From positions 279,949 through 343,948 of the forward strand of contig NZ_JXYE01000006.1 of NCBI RefSeq assembly GCF_000967725.1: a stretch of 64,000 bases of DNA, written 5' to 3'. The stretch comes from Loktanella sp. S4079 (lineage in GTDB: Bacteria; Pseudomonadota; Alphaproteobacteria; Rhodobacterales; Rhodobacteraceae). Shown here in pieces: positions 36,471 through 45,023 of the stretch. The notes under the pieces are model-generated. The model did no database searches. It was not told the origin of the DNA and saw nothing but the letters and a program-made list of their open reading frames with translations. Each line of letters opens with the position of its first letter. Position 1 is the stretch's first letter. Position numbers and translations under genes: made by a program.

Positions 36471-37199
36471 ATGAACCCACGTAGACGACAAGACGCCATC
36501 GTGCGTAGCCTTCGCCGCAACCAAAGCATGACTGTCGCAGAACTCGCACGCGACGTCGGCGCCTCGCGGCGAACCGTGTTGCGCGATATTCGTGCACTGC
36601 GCGACGAAGGGTATGTCATTCATTCTGACCCAGGACCCGGCGGAGGGTTGCAGTTGGACCCGCAATCGGTTCAGGCCACCCCCCGGCTGTCTGTCCCCGA
36701 GATTTTTGCGCTCTTGATTAGCGTGGCGTCCATGCGCGCGGCTGGAAATCTCCCCTTTTCAGAGCTCGCCGACGCCGGACTAGCAAAAATAGAAAAATCA
36801 TTACCTTCTGATAAGGTGCGTGACCTGCGCGGCTTCCTCGATTGTCTCTATATCGGGCCGCTCGCACCGCAGGTCGATATATCCGATATGGGCGCCATGG
36901 ACCCCGCGCTACTATCGGCGTTTGAACCTGCGTTTCTGGGGCGCTTCCATCTACGTTTCCAATACCGTGACGCAAAAGGCAGCATCACGCGCCGGACCGT
37001 AGAGCCGCAGGCCATGCTAATCCTACCACCACTTTGGTACTTGGTCGCATGGGACCCTTCTCGCGATGATTTTCGGTACTTTAGAATGGACCGGATCACC
37101 GAACCCCAATGCCTGCAAGATGCAACATTTCGACAACGATACGTGCCATTTGAGAAACACATACGCCCAATTCGAAAGGCTACTCCGGCAGCCCAATGA
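36471..37199 (+). CDS. HTH-WYL transcriptional regulator (YafY/DeoR-like)
   Basis: About 242 residues from ATG 36471 (GTG 36465 is also possible). An N-terminal winged helix-turn-helix (RRQDAIVRSLRRNQSMTVAE, then DVGASRRTVLRDIRALRDEGY) is followed by a WYL-type ligand-sensing domain (about 130-230, with RTVEPQAMLILPPLWYLVAWD and FRYFRMDRI). Regulators of this class bind DNA as dimers, and their WYL domain senses small molecules or nucleic acids. It is divergent from the epoxide hydrolase gene and probably controls it and itself through the palindrome at 36430-36450. Whether it activates or represses is not known. Confidence 0.85.
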   Translation: MNPRRRQDAIVRSLRRNQSMTVAELARDVGASRRTVLRDIRALRDEGYVIHSDPGPGGGLQLDPQSVQATPRLSVPEIFALLISVASMRAAGNLPFSELADAGLAKIEKSLPSDKVRDLRGFLDCLYIGPLAPQVDISDMGAMDPALLSAFEPAFLGRFHLRFQYRDAKGSITRRTVEPQAMLILPPLWYLVAWDPSRDDFRYFRMDRITEPQCLQDATFRQRYVPFEKHIRPIRKATPAAQ

Positions 37200-37699
37200 T
37201 CGAAAAACAGTCCGATAAACCCGCTACAAGGCCCCCAAGACTAATCACCACAGTACCAGCAACAACACTCCTATACTGCGGATTTGAAAATACGCCTTGT
37301 TAGTAATTACGCTCAACATTCATCCTTTGATGAAGAATTCAAACAACCGCATTCCCTGTACCGGCTTGTTTGAAAGAACACTAAGGGCTGGGCGTTGGGC
37401 GGCCCTTGGCGATAAATGGCGTAGCGAAGAGCCGCCACATTTGCCATGGTACCGCAATCGAATAAAGCAGCTCCCGTAGAAAACACTGAGAGTTTTCTAC
37501 GGAGGATATCTGCGACGCAAGACAAAGGACGCATTCGATGCATACAAAACGGTGACAGCATCGAGCCCTTATATCAATCCCACCCCAGCACTTCCACATC
37601 TTCGAAGGAAAACAACCCAGATGCGTCAAACGTGCCTTCATTTGTCCGTCCTTTGCTGGACGGACCCTAAAAAATTTTGGCGGAACTCTAGAGGCCTAG
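37200..37699. other. Gene-poor debris region with two hairpins
   Basis: No convincing gene. Two strong inverted repeats stand out. The first is CCGTAGAAAAC-N7-GTTTTCTACGG (37474-37502, 11-bp perfect stem). The second is GTCCGTCC-N6-GGACGGAC (37644-37665, 8-bp perfect stem), followed on the plus strand by CCTAAAAAATTTT. The short frames here show no family I recognise. The stretch adjoins insertion-sequence fragments and is probably decayed mobile DNA. Confidence 0.5.
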
Positions 37700-37825
37700 G
37701 TCAATGCCTACAAGCTCAACAAAGTCAAACCCCTCAGCTGCCTGACAGGCTTCCTCACGACCATCGAAAACGGTCACAAGCAGAAACACATCAATCAACT
37801 GTTGCCGTGGAATTGGGCGGGCTGA
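37700..37825 (+). pseudogene. IS66-family TnpC transposase, C-terminal fragment
   Basis: A 41-codon open stretch ending in TGA matches the end of IS66 TnpC transposases. It has the AYKLNKVKPLSCLTGFLTTI segment (where full proteins have SCKLNGVNP...YL...L..I), then HINQLLPWNW, the typical last motif. Everything upstream that would encode the catalytic part is missing or unrecognisable, so it is a dead fragment. It is not part of the element at 37933-38692, which has its own left end. Confidence 0.7.
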
Positions 37826-38012
37826 AAGATCGCTGACGGTGTTCAGGTAATCGAGTATGATGACGGAGTTCTTGGGTTGCGGGATGCCGGTAGCAACGAT
37901 TCACAAGAACAGTTGAAAGACTTTTTCAGAAAGTAAGCGGTTCGTACGCCCCATGGTATCTTGGCCAATCATGATCTGCGAGTCTTGCCCAAATGAATGG
38001 TGGAGGTTTGAG

Positions 38013-38258
38013 ATGCTTGACGGTGATGAAAGATTTGGGCGGCGCAAGGTTGTGCAGCGGACGGTTACTGAGCGCGCTGCGATTGTATCGGAGACATATG
38101 AGGTTGGGGCGACGGTGGCCGAAGTTGCGGCGCGTCGCGTGGCGGTGCCGGAGCAGCCATTGGGCTTTGCCGCGGTTGCGGTGATGCCTGAGCCTGTACA
38201 TCCAGCACATGACGGATTCGAGCTTGTGCAGGGCGCGCTTGTGGTGCACTTGCCCTAG
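38013..38258 (+). pseudogene. IS66 tnpA (orfA), internally deleted
   Basis: From ATG 38013 the frame has the start of IS66 TnpA helix-turn-helix proteins: MLDGDERFGRRK, then ERAAIVSETYEVGATVAEVAAR. After about 45 residues it jumps to an unrelated-looking stretch (VAVPEQPLGFAAVAV), consistent with loss of the middle of the gene. A full tnpA is usually 100 to 140 residues. Not functional. Confidence 0.65.
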
Positions 38259-38308
38259 AGCACACCAAGCAAAAAGGTAGTTGAGATCGCCCGCAATGTG
38301 ATGGCGTG

Positions 38309-38410
38309 GTGATCGTCCCTGCACAGGCGGTCAAGATCGCAGTTGCAACGCAGCCAGTGGACTTCCGAAAGGGGCATGGCGGCTTGCTGAGCACATCGAA
38401 CCGGGCATAG
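38309..38410 (+). pseudogene. IS66 tnpB, N-terminal fragment
   Basis: GTG 38309 opens 33 codons reading VIVPAQAVKIAVATQPVDFRKG..., the characteristic N-terminus of IS66 TnpB (the T-x-P-V-D-F-R-K-G motif). It is cut by a stop at 38408-38410, so only about a quarter of the usual protein remains. The order tnpA then tnpB agrees with an IS66 element read left to right. Confidence 0.7.
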
Positions 38411-38693
38411 CAAGGGTTTGCTGCGGCGGATGTCTCCCACACAGCATGCCCTTGGCACAGGTGATGTGCCATGCCTACGCGAGCACGTCTTGTCCCGCAG
38501 CCTCCAGAAGAATGTCGCATGGTATCAGGTCTGGCGTACGATCTGCGTGTACGAGAACCGTTGACTTGTATTCAGCGGTTTCACCATCCTCGGATACCAA
38601 TGGGGCCAAGAGCCTCGATACAGCAGCAGTTGTTGGTGTCTTACATTTATCAGCGCACACGATCGATGTTGCAGCACTGAAAATGCGCTTACA

Positions 38694-40346
38694 TCAGAAA
38701 CCCCCGAACAAGCTTTGATCAGGTGGAAGGACCGGTGGAGTATCTATATTCTTAATGAATGTAGCTGTATCGTTTGAGCCAACAAAATAGCCACCTATAT
38801 TCAAATGCACGACGTCCCCAGGAGATACAATCATTTCCTCAAGTGTCACTGCCCCATCAGACACAAGTCTATAATTCCCCGGTAAAAGAATATCCATCAT
38901 TTCGCCACCTGGTTGGATCGTCTTTCCAGGTACGTACAGTGGCCCCCAAAATTGGGTGTAATTATTTTGTAACACGCGCAGATCAGATGCAAGTAATCCA
39001 CTCGTCATGGTTTCTGATACTTCGGGGGAAAGTACATCCAGTTGCAAATGCCATGTGTTTGCAAGCAAGAACTGCGGTTGTTCTGTGCGAATAATATCTT
39101 GCATAACCGGCTGCCTGGTGTGGCGGTAATCTGTCATCCCCCATCTACTCATGAACAATCCTCGCTTACGCAAAGAAGACACCATTGAGCGCCCATCGAT
39201 ATAAGTCACATCACTTGGAAAGGTACTATGTATCACTTCCAGCGTAACGCGCTGCGTTCTGATTGGGCGCTGCAACTTTTCAACTGTGATTAGCGCAGCG
39301 TTCAAACATAGCATGCTTGCGATCAATAGCATCACCTTGGTGTTGATGTGCTTCGAAAAATATTCCCAGGCGAACCCAGCAAGTACCATAACCGGTCCTA
39401 GGATAAATGGGTAATAGTAGGGATAAACGTCACGATAAATAAAAACTGACAAAAGGGGCGTCAGTAAAGCAAGTACGATCCAGTTGTTTGTATGGCGCGC
39501 CTCGTCTTTTAGTTGGATCAAAAACCCACAAAAACCAACAGTTAGAACCACAAAAAATACAGTGCTTTGTAGCAATGCTGACCTAAGGTATGCAGTTAGG
39601 ATTGAATAATCCCATGTCTGTAATGTGCTGCCTGTTGTGCGATCAAGAAAGTCAAACGGGGACGAAAATTGAGGGAATGTTGCAGCATGCAGCGTGGTCA
39701 GTACAAAAAAGCTGATTGCAGCAGCGATACCCGCGAACATAATCAGCATGCCACCCTTAGCGGTCGTTTCACTGCGAATAAACGCAATAAGAACAAGAGC
39801 GGGCAAGTAGAACACAGCCTTGATGGTCAGAACCCCGGCAAGACCCACTAAGGCACCTGCCATTAACGCAACCCGTACCGTCGGCAGCCTGCAAACGACC
39901 AACCATAGTGCGCACATCATGGTACATGCTGCCAAAGGGTCCGTGCGAAAAGACACAGCGTGGGTTAATGTATACCCTAAGGCCCAATAACATAGCACGG
40001 CGAAATATGCTGCGTTCTGAGAAGTAAGTACTGATGTGATATTCCAAATCGCGAATGATGTGAGAACGCCGATCAGGAGGTAAAACACACGTGCGGCGAT
40101 TATTTGATTGGCTTCATTCTCTGAGATAAGCGTAACCCAACCAAACAGATGAACGAATCCTGTTTGTAAAATCTCGCGCAGTTCACCACGTTGGTGTTCG
40201 TAAACCATAGAAAGGTTAAGGTATTCGTCCCAATTTGCTTCGTGAACAAAGGTCAAAGCGATACGCATAACTGCAATTGCCAGTAGCATAATGATCAGAC
40301 CCTTGCGTAGCTCTGGGGCCGTATGTTGGGCGGCAGATGCTTTCAT
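38694..40346 (-). CDS. GT-C membrane glycosyltransferase (PMT/ArnT-like; possible GtrC-type)
   Basis: About 550 residues from ATG 40346, five bases after the GtrA stop; the frame is open to 40499 but that lies inside gtrA. About ten to twelve membrane segments. The first loop carries the GT-C acidic site (VHEANWDEYLNLSM, with Asp-Glu after the first membrane segment), as in PMT/ArnT-type enzymes that use polyprenyl-phosphate sugars. A soluble C-terminal domain (about 390-550) follows. With GtrB- and GtrA-like proteins in the same operon it is the likely final transferase of a periplasmic glycosylation module. An IS66 remnant sits exactly at its stop codon but does not change the last codons. 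DNA here is visibly AT-richer than in the siderophore genes. Confidence 0.75.
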   Translation of the reverse strand: MKASAAQHTAPELRKGLIIMLLAIAVMRIALTFVHEANWDEYLNLSMVYEHQRGELREILQTGFVHLFGWVTLISENEANQIIAARVFYLLIGVLTSFAIWNITSVLTSQNAAYFAVLCYWALGYTLTHAVSFRTDPLAACTMMCALWLVVCRLPTVRVALMAGALVGLAGVLTIKAVFYLPALVLIAFIRSETTAKGGMLIMFAGIAAAISFFVLTTLHAATFPQFSSPFDFLDRTTGSTLQTWDYSILTAYLRSALLQSTVFFVVLTVGFCGFLIQLKDEARHTNNWIVLALLTPLLSVFIYRDVYPYYYPFILGPVMVLAGFAWEYFSKHINTKVMLLIASMLCLNAALITVEKLQRPIRTQRVTLEVIHSTFPSDVTYIDGRSMVSSLRKRGLFMSRWGMTDYRHTRQPVMQDIIRTEQPQFLLANTWHLQLDVLSPEVSETMTSGLLASDLRVLQNNYTQFWGPLYVPGKTIQPGGEMMDILLPGNYRLVSDGAVTLEEMIVSPGDVVHLNIGGYFVGSNDTATFIKNIDTPPVLPPDQSLFGGF

Positions 40347-40351
40347 TCTGA

Positions 40352-40747
40352 TTATCCTTTGAAAACAATCAATTTTTGCAGGATGAATGATGTTACAACG
40401 ACTGGAACTGCCGCCAACAGTCCAGCAAAATAGTAATCCATACCAAACGTTACGAATAACCGGATCAAACCGATATTTAGTAAGTAAAGTAGCCCCCACA
40501 TGACCAAAAATGACGAAAATCTTCCACTTAGCTGCGCGCGAAAGACAAGACGCCCTTGCATGAAAAAGCTGACCACAATCCCAACCAAAAGGGCAACGAG
40601 ACTAGCGATATAATATGCTAACCCAAGGTAGACCCCTGTGGCATAAACTCCGTAGCTGAATATCGTGTTTGCCAGTCCTACCAGACCAAAACGGATCAAT
40701 TGGTTATTTAATAAGGCGACAATAGCATCGCGTGTTATCCGCGCCAT
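40352..40747 (-). CDS. gtrA: GtrA-like flippase for undecaprenyl-phosphate-linked sugar
   Basis: A protein of 131 residues with four membrane segments, the GtrA/DPMS1 family size and layout: RFGLVGLANTIFSYGVY at the first helix, then SFFMQGRLVFRAQ in the central loop, where the family has a conserved N/Q-xx-xxF motif. GtrA proteins are thought to move undecaprenyl-phosphate-linked sugars across the inner membrane. Its start overlaps the end of the GT2 gene by 13 bases, indicating translational coupling, and the GT-C gene follows. Confidence 0.85.
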   Translation of the reverse strand: MARITRDAIVALLNNQLIRFGLVGLANTIFSYGVYATGVYLGLAYYIASLVALLVGIVVSFFMQGRLVFRAQLSGRFSSFLVMWGLLYLLNIGLIRLFVTFGMDYYFAGLLAAVPVVVTSFILQKLIVFKG

Positions 40748-41544
40748 GATATGAAACCTTGATAAAGGCTAAACAGTCGCTTTTGCTGAGCAACAAAGAA
40801 ATTCACCCCCCGCAAACGTATGTGATCGGTGATATTCATGTTGATGTCGTATTTATTCGCCAGCGCCAAATATTCATCCAGCGCCTTAGACAGCAATGCC
40901 CATGTCATATTTGTGTTCCCATACCTGTTCGCAATGAGTGGTTTGGGAATATGCAGTGCATCTTGATGACGTGCGATTGCCCAAGACAGATCAACATCCA
41001 TCGCATAGTGAAACTGCGGGTCATAGCGTAGGTCGCCCAGCGATGATCGCCTAACCCCAATGGGAATTCCAAACTGGTTACGTGCTGTCTCTATGGTTCT
41101 TTTTCCTGCCTCATCTGCTGAAAAGTGGGTGCCACGTCGAAACGTGCGCTGCGCTAATTTTTTACGACGCGGGTTCACATACACAAGGTCGCAATATACG
41201 GCTGCGGCATCTGGTGTTGCAACTAATGCATCCTGTGCAAGTCGCAGCGCATCAGGATCGGCTAGGTAATCATCGTGGCACAGCAGCATATAAAATTCAG
41301 TTTCAACCGCATCCAGAATGGCGTTGAAGTGTGCTTGCATTGGTAAAACAGCGGGTTGGGTGATGACACGCAGGTTCAGTCTGTCTTGCCAATTTTGTAA
41401 TATTTCTGCTGTGCCATCTGTAGACGCGTTATCGCTGACCACAACCTGCACGCCCTCAAGTGTCTGATCCGCGATTGACTGCAACGCTTCCGCCAGAAAA
41501 TTAGCTCCGTTATAGACGGGAATCAGAACTGAAAACTGGGCCAT
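40735..41544 (-). CDS. Glycosyltransferase family 2
   Basis: A protein of 269 residues with a GT-A fold: SVLIPVYNGANFLAEALQS at the N-terminus, VVVSDNASTDGT for the nucleotide site, and the metal-binding acidic motif in LLCHDDYLAD. The short C-terminus has no membrane helix, so it is a soluble or peripheral enzyme. It probably adds a sugar to a lipid-linked intermediate of the same surface glycan. The start is four bases after the previous gene's stop. Donor and acceptor are unknown. Confidence 0.85.
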   Translation of the reverse strand: MAQFSVLIPVYNGANFLAEALQSIADQTLEGVQVVVSDNASTDGTAEILQNWQDRLNLRVITQPAVLPMQAHFNAILDAVETEFYMLLCHDDYLADPDALRLAQDALVATPDAAAVYCDLVYVNPRRKKLAQRTFRRGTHFSADEAGKRTIETARNQFGIPIGVRRSSLGDLRYDPQFHYAMDVDLSWAIARHQDALHIPKPLIANRYGNTNMTWALLSKALDEYLALANKYDINMNITDHIRLRGVNFFVAQQKRLFSLYQGFISWRG

Positions 41545-41548
41545 GATG

Positions 41549-42295
41549 CTAGCGGATACACCTTAGATAGCCGCTTTTGGCGACAGTAATCTGAAGCTTG
41601 GTGTGACGTTCCTCATCAATCTCAAAGCCGTCGTTTTCCTTCAAATAAGCATTGATCGCGGTCAATGGGTTATCACCAGACCCCCATGGACGATCACCGA
41701 TCGCTTCTGTGGGCAGGTCTTCGATAAGCGTGTCAAATACGACCGCATAGCTGCCTTTGGTCACCAATGGCGCATAGGCGCGCAGCTCTTCGAGGACGTG
41801 CTCATGCGTGTGATTGGAATCAAGACACAGCAAAACAGTTTTCTTGTCTTCCGCATGCGCTTTGACCTGCGAAACAATATCTGCGTCGATACTAGAGCCT
41901 TGGATCATATGTAGACGCTTCGCCATCGGGTGCGCCTCGATCGCTTTACGATTGTGGTCACGAATGTCGATATCTACTGCAACAACCTTGGCATCAGCCG
42001 GTCCACCACACATCGCGTTCAGTTCAAGCAATGATGCGTAGAAAATAGCAGAACCGCCCCGTGCAATACCTGTTTCGATAATCAAATCTGGCTTGATCGC
42101 CCAGACCAATTCCTGCATCGCAATGACGTCTTGAGGGTATTGGATGATTGGCAGGCCCATCCAATCGAATTGATAGGAATATTTTCTTTCTTGGGCATGT
42201 GCGAGCCAACCGTTCGTGCGTTCCGCAAACGCGGCATCATCCTGCATTGCCTTAATATTGGCTTTGCGTTCATCCTCGAACAACTTGTCTACCAT
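41549..42295 (-). CDS. CmcI-family SAM-dependent methyltransferase (cephalosporin hydroxylase family)
   Basis: A protein of 248 residues. The Rossmann-type SAM site is visible as LIIETGIARGGSAIFYA, followed by VVAVDIDIRDHN and CLDSNHTHEHVLEEL. These are hallmarks of the family named after cephalosporin hydroxylase CmcI, whose members in polysaccharide and glycolipid loci are sugar O-methyltransferases (the rhamnosyl O-methyltransferase group). A plausible role is O-methylation of the deoxysugar made by the upstream genes or of a glycan end. The name hydroxylase is historical and not evidence of hydroxylation. Confidence 0.78.
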   Translation of the reverse strand: MVDKLFEDERKANIKAMQDDAAFAERTNGWLAHAQERKYSYQFDWMGLPIIQYPQDVIAMQELVWAIKPDLIIETGIARGGSAIFYASLLELNAMCGGPADAKVVAVDIDIRDHNRKAIEAHPMAKRLHMIQGSSIDADIVSQVKAHAEDKKTVLLCLDSNHTHEHVLEELRAYAPLVTKGSYAVVFDTLIEDLPTEAIGDRPWGSGDNPLTAINAYLKENDGFEIDEERHTKLQITVAKSGYLRCIR

Positions 42296-42319
42296 ATCTA
42301 GCCCTTTAATTTATGTGTT

Positions 42320-43240
42320 CTATAGGGGTTTTTGACCCACAGTACTATCATCGACCATGTGGTCTTTCCACCAATGATACGCGGTGGTTAGACCCTCGAG
42401 CAACGTCATCTTTGGGGTAAACTTCAGCTCTGTTTTCTGCCGTGACAAGTCTGGGATTAATACTGGTGCTTCTCCTACGCGATCTGGCAAAGCTCCCAGT
42501 TTTATCAGGTCAGGTCTATTCGCAATTTTTCCGAGCATCATTGCGACGTCGCCCAATTTGTAAGAGGTCGGATACCCAAGGTTAATGGGTCCGTTTAGTG
42601 GATGTTCTACAAGCATTGAAATGGCCAGACCCAGATCACGCACATCCATAAAGTTGCGCAACTGTGTACCTGATGAACACTTAGCTGGTTCACCTTTTAA
42701 CAATGACTGGCAAATGGATGGAACAAATCGTTTCGGATTTTCGCCAATACCATAAGGATAGAATATTCGCGCCCAGGCATAGGATACAGGTGTATTATCT
42801 AAGACAACCCGCAGATTGTTTTTCGATTGTCCATAGGTCGACGGTGGGTGTTGCGTATCATCACCCTCGCGCAGTGGTTCGGACGAACCCATATACTCTG
42901 CGCAGGTACCACAGGCGACAATACGCTTACCACCATACGCGCAAAATTCTGCAAATAGCGCCTTGCTTGCTTCAAGCCAATCTAGGTTGCTTTCTGCTTC
43001 CCAGAATTCACCGTGCGTTGTTTCCCAAGCACTATGAACCATATGACTTGGGCGGATATCGCGGATGAGTGCGGCACTTGCTGCAACATCACGTAAGTCA
43101 GCATCATGCCATGTGACGCCTTTTCCTGCGCTTACTGTACGCGACACAGCGTGCAAATCAAATTGGTCACCCAATTGTGCAAGAACCTGCGCCCCAACAA
43201 ATCCCCGCGCACCAGTGATCAATATGCGTGGTTTGGTCAT
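42320..43240 (-). CDS. NAD(P)-dependent sugar epimerase/reductase (SDR), CDP-sugar pathway
   Basis: A protein of 306 residues of the extended SDR family: ITGARGFVGAQVLAQL (GxxGxxG) at the N-terminus and the catalytic YGQSKNN (YxxxK) near residue 138. Together with rfbF, rfbG, the C-methyltransferase and the 3,5-epimerase-like gene it probably performs the last step, reduction of the 4-keto group of a CDP-6-deoxy-hexulose. The start overlaps the preceding gene by ATGA. It could instead be a second epimerase; the product cannot be fixed from sequence. Confidence 0.8.
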   Translation of the reverse strand: MTKPRILITGARGFVGAQVLAQLGDQFDLHAVSRTVSAGKGVTWHDADLRDVAASAALIRDIRPSHMVHSAWETTHGEFWEAESNLDWLEASKALFAEFCAYGGKRIVACGTCAEYMGSSEPLREGDDTQHPPSTYGQSKNNLRVVLDNTPVSYAWARIFYPYGIGENPKRFVPSICQSLLKGEPAKCSSGTQLRNFMDVRDLGLAISMLVEHPLNGPINLGYPTSYKLGDVAMMLGKIANRPDLIKLGALPDRVGEAPVLIPDLSRQKTELKFTPKMTLLEGLTTAYHWWKDHMVDDSTVGQKPL

Positions 43241-43782
43241 GATATGGGTTCAATATGCGACAGTTTTGGCAGTGCGGTGTCACGTTCTGAAATGACAGTA
43301 GGTTCAATCGGCCATTGCACAGCAATTTGCGGGTCATCCCAAGCTATCCCCACCTCAATACCCGGTCGGTGTGGTGCGCTGAATTGATAAAGGATATCAG
43401 TGTTATCCGATAGGGTTACGAACCCATGCGCCACACCACGGGGTATATAAAGCGCACCCATATTCGCTGCGCTTAGTTCGATGCCAGTCCACTGACGATA
43501 GGTTTCAGATCCCGGACGCAAATCGACAGCGACATCAAATATGGCACCGCGCACACAGCGTACCAGTTTAGCCTCACCATATGCTTCAGGAATGAAATGC
43601 AAGCCGCGGAGTGTTCCGCGTTTGGTGTTATGCGATAATGCCATCTGCGCGATTGGTTGCTCTAATCCCATCTCCTTGAATTGCTGGCCACAATAGGTTC
43701 GCGCAAAATGACCGCGCATGTCATGATGCGGCTCTGGAGTAACTTTTAGAACATCTGGAATGGACGTTGGCGTAAATTCCAT
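43237..43782 (-). CDS. dTDP-4-dehydrorhamnose 3,5-epimerase-like protein (RfbC/RmlC family)
   Basis: About 181 residues from ATG 43782, formed by a TAATG junction with the upstream C-methyltransferase (the open frame extends to 43830). The cupin fold motifs of the RmlC family are TLRGLHF (catalytic His), KLVRCVRGAIFDVAVDLR, YIPRGVAHGF and ILYQF (Tyr). The tyrosine pair usually found a few residues further on (near TDYY in RmlC) is replaced by SAPHRPG, which may mean C5-only epimerisation or another keto-sugar substrate. In this operon the substrate would be a CDP- rather than dTDP-linked 4-keto sugar. Confidence 0.82.
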   Translation of the reverse strand: MEFTPTSIPDVLKVTPEPHHDMRGHFARTYCGQQFKEMGLEQPIAQMALSHNTKRGTLRGLHFIPEAYGEAKLVRCVRGAIFDVAVDLRPGSETYRQWTGIELSAANMGALYIPRGVAHGFVTLSDNTDILYQFSAPHRPGIEVGIAWDDPQIAVQWPIEPTVISERDTALPKLSHIEPIS

Positions 43783-45023
43783 TAGAAAATTTCCAGCTCT
43801 GGTACTGCTACAACAAATTTTCCGCCCCAATCGCGCGCATCTTTTAGCTGCGCTTCAATTTCGTCTCGCAAGTTCCAAGGCAAAATCAGAATGTAATCGG
43901 GGCGTGTTTCTGTAATGACGCTGGGGTCGTGAACAGGAATATTTGCTCCGGGAAGAAATTTACCTTGCTTTTGCGGGCTTAGGTCTGTGGTGAATGGCAA
44001 CAGTTCCGGACCAATTCCACAATAGTCTAACATGGTGTTGCCTTTGGCGGGTGCGCCATAACCGCATACTGTCTTACCTTGTTTTCGTGCTTCTATCAAA
44101 AATGCTAACAAGTCCGCTTTGCACTGTGCAGGTCGTGCGGCAAATGCGCTATATCCTGCATGACTATTTAAACGCGCGGTTGCCTCATCACGCCGCACTT
44201 TTTCTAACTGTTTGGCAAGGGTATTATCCTGAACATCACTGTTCGTGTGCTTGGCAAATACACGCAATGAACCGCCATGAGTTGGCAGTTCCTCAACACC
44301 GTAAACAGATAAGCCATGCGCGTTCAAAACTTTTTCAACTGTTAGAAGCGATAGATACGAATAATGTTCGTGATAGATCGTATCAAATTGCCCCAATGTT
44401 AGCATTTGCAATAAATGCGGAAATTCGAACGTAACTGTCCCATCAGGTGCAAGAATTAGCTCAATACCGGCAATGAAATCATTGATATCTGGCACATGGG
44501 CCAACACGTTGTTACCAGCAATCAAATTTGCTGAAACACCCTTTTCCCGCAGTGATTTACCTAGGTTCTCGCCGAAAAAATCAACGATACTTTCAATTCC
44601 GTGTTGTTCTTTGGCATGGGCAGCGACATTCGCTGATGGTTCAATTCCCAGAACTTTGATGCCCGCTTTTTTGAAATATTGAAGCAGATAACCATCGTTG
44701 CTTGCCACCTCAACGACAAGCGCATCAGGACCCAAGTTCAATTTTTCCTGCATCATATCAGCATAGCGCTTTGCATGCGCCAACCAAGACACTGAAAAAG
44801 AAGAAAAATAAGCGTAGTTTTCATCAAAATGCGGTGGTGTTGTTACGTCAGTTAACTGCACCAGCCAACAGGTATCACATACCATAACTTTAAGTGGGTA
44901 AAACATTTGCCCTTCATGATCTGCACTTGGCATGTCACGAAAACGGTTCGATACTGGGCTAAGCCCAAGATCGACAACCACGTGTTCCAGTTGGCTATTA
45001 CAGAACCTACAATGTGTTGCCAT
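43782..45023 (-). CDS. Sugar-nucleotide C-methyltransferase (TylC3/NovU-like)
   Basis: A protein of 413 residues with the three-part layout of sugar C-methyltransferases. The N-terminal zinc-binding domain has CRFC (residues 6-9) and CDTC near 50. The central SAM domain has VVEVASNDGYLLQYF, GIEPSANVA and FDTIYHEHYSYLS. The C-terminal domain contains CGYGAPAKGNTMLDYCGI. Such enzymes add a methyl group to the carbon next to the keto group (C-3) of 4-keto-deoxyhexose nucleotides. Placed directly after rfbF and rfbG, the expected product is a CDP-3-C-methyl-6-deoxy-4-keto hexose. The ATG immediately follows the rfbG stop (TAA-ATG). Confidence 0.85.
   Translation of the reverse strand: MATHCRFCNSQLEHVVVDLGLSPVSNRFRDMPSADHEGQMFYPLKVMVCDTCWLVQLTDVTTPPHFDENYAYFSSFSVSWLAHAKRYADMMQEKLNLGPDALVVEVASNDGYLLQYFKKAGIKVLGIEPSANVAAHAKEQHGIESIVDFFGENLGKSLREKGVSANLIAGNNVLAHVPDINDFIAGIELILAPDGTVTFEFPHLLQMLTLGQFDTIYHEHYSYLSLLTVEKVLNAHGLSVYGVEELPTHGGSLRVFAKHTNSDVQDNTLAKQLEKVRRDEATARLNSHAGYSAFAARPAQCKADLLAFLIEARKQGKTVCGYGAPAKGNTMLDYCGIGPELLPFTTDLSPQKQGKFLPGANIPVHDPSVITETRPDYILILPWNLRDEIEAQLKDARDWGGKFVVAVPELEIF

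Larger units (their letters stand above)
37933..38692 (+). mobile_element. Deleted IS66-family element with both ends and target duplication
   Basis: The left end begins GTAAGCG (37933) and the right end finishes CGCTTAC (38692), the terminal bases I know for IS66-family inverted repeats. The flanking 8 bases are TTCAGAAA (37925-37932) and ATCAGAAA (38693-38700), identical in 7 of 8, as expected for the 8-bp duplication made by this family. Inside are broken tnpA and tnpB starts and no tnpC, so a full element of more than 2 kb has shrunk to 760 bp. It inserted exactly at the stop codon of the GT-C gene (38694), which the duplication preserved. Beyond the terminal 7 bases the two ends are not clearly complementary. 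Confidence 0.7.

Noticed and set aside
37313..37641. Overlapping minus-strand frames of 82 and 86 codons in the insertion-sequence graveyard
   Set aside because: Cys/Arg-rich translations without a family; they cross the strong hairpin at 37474-37502.
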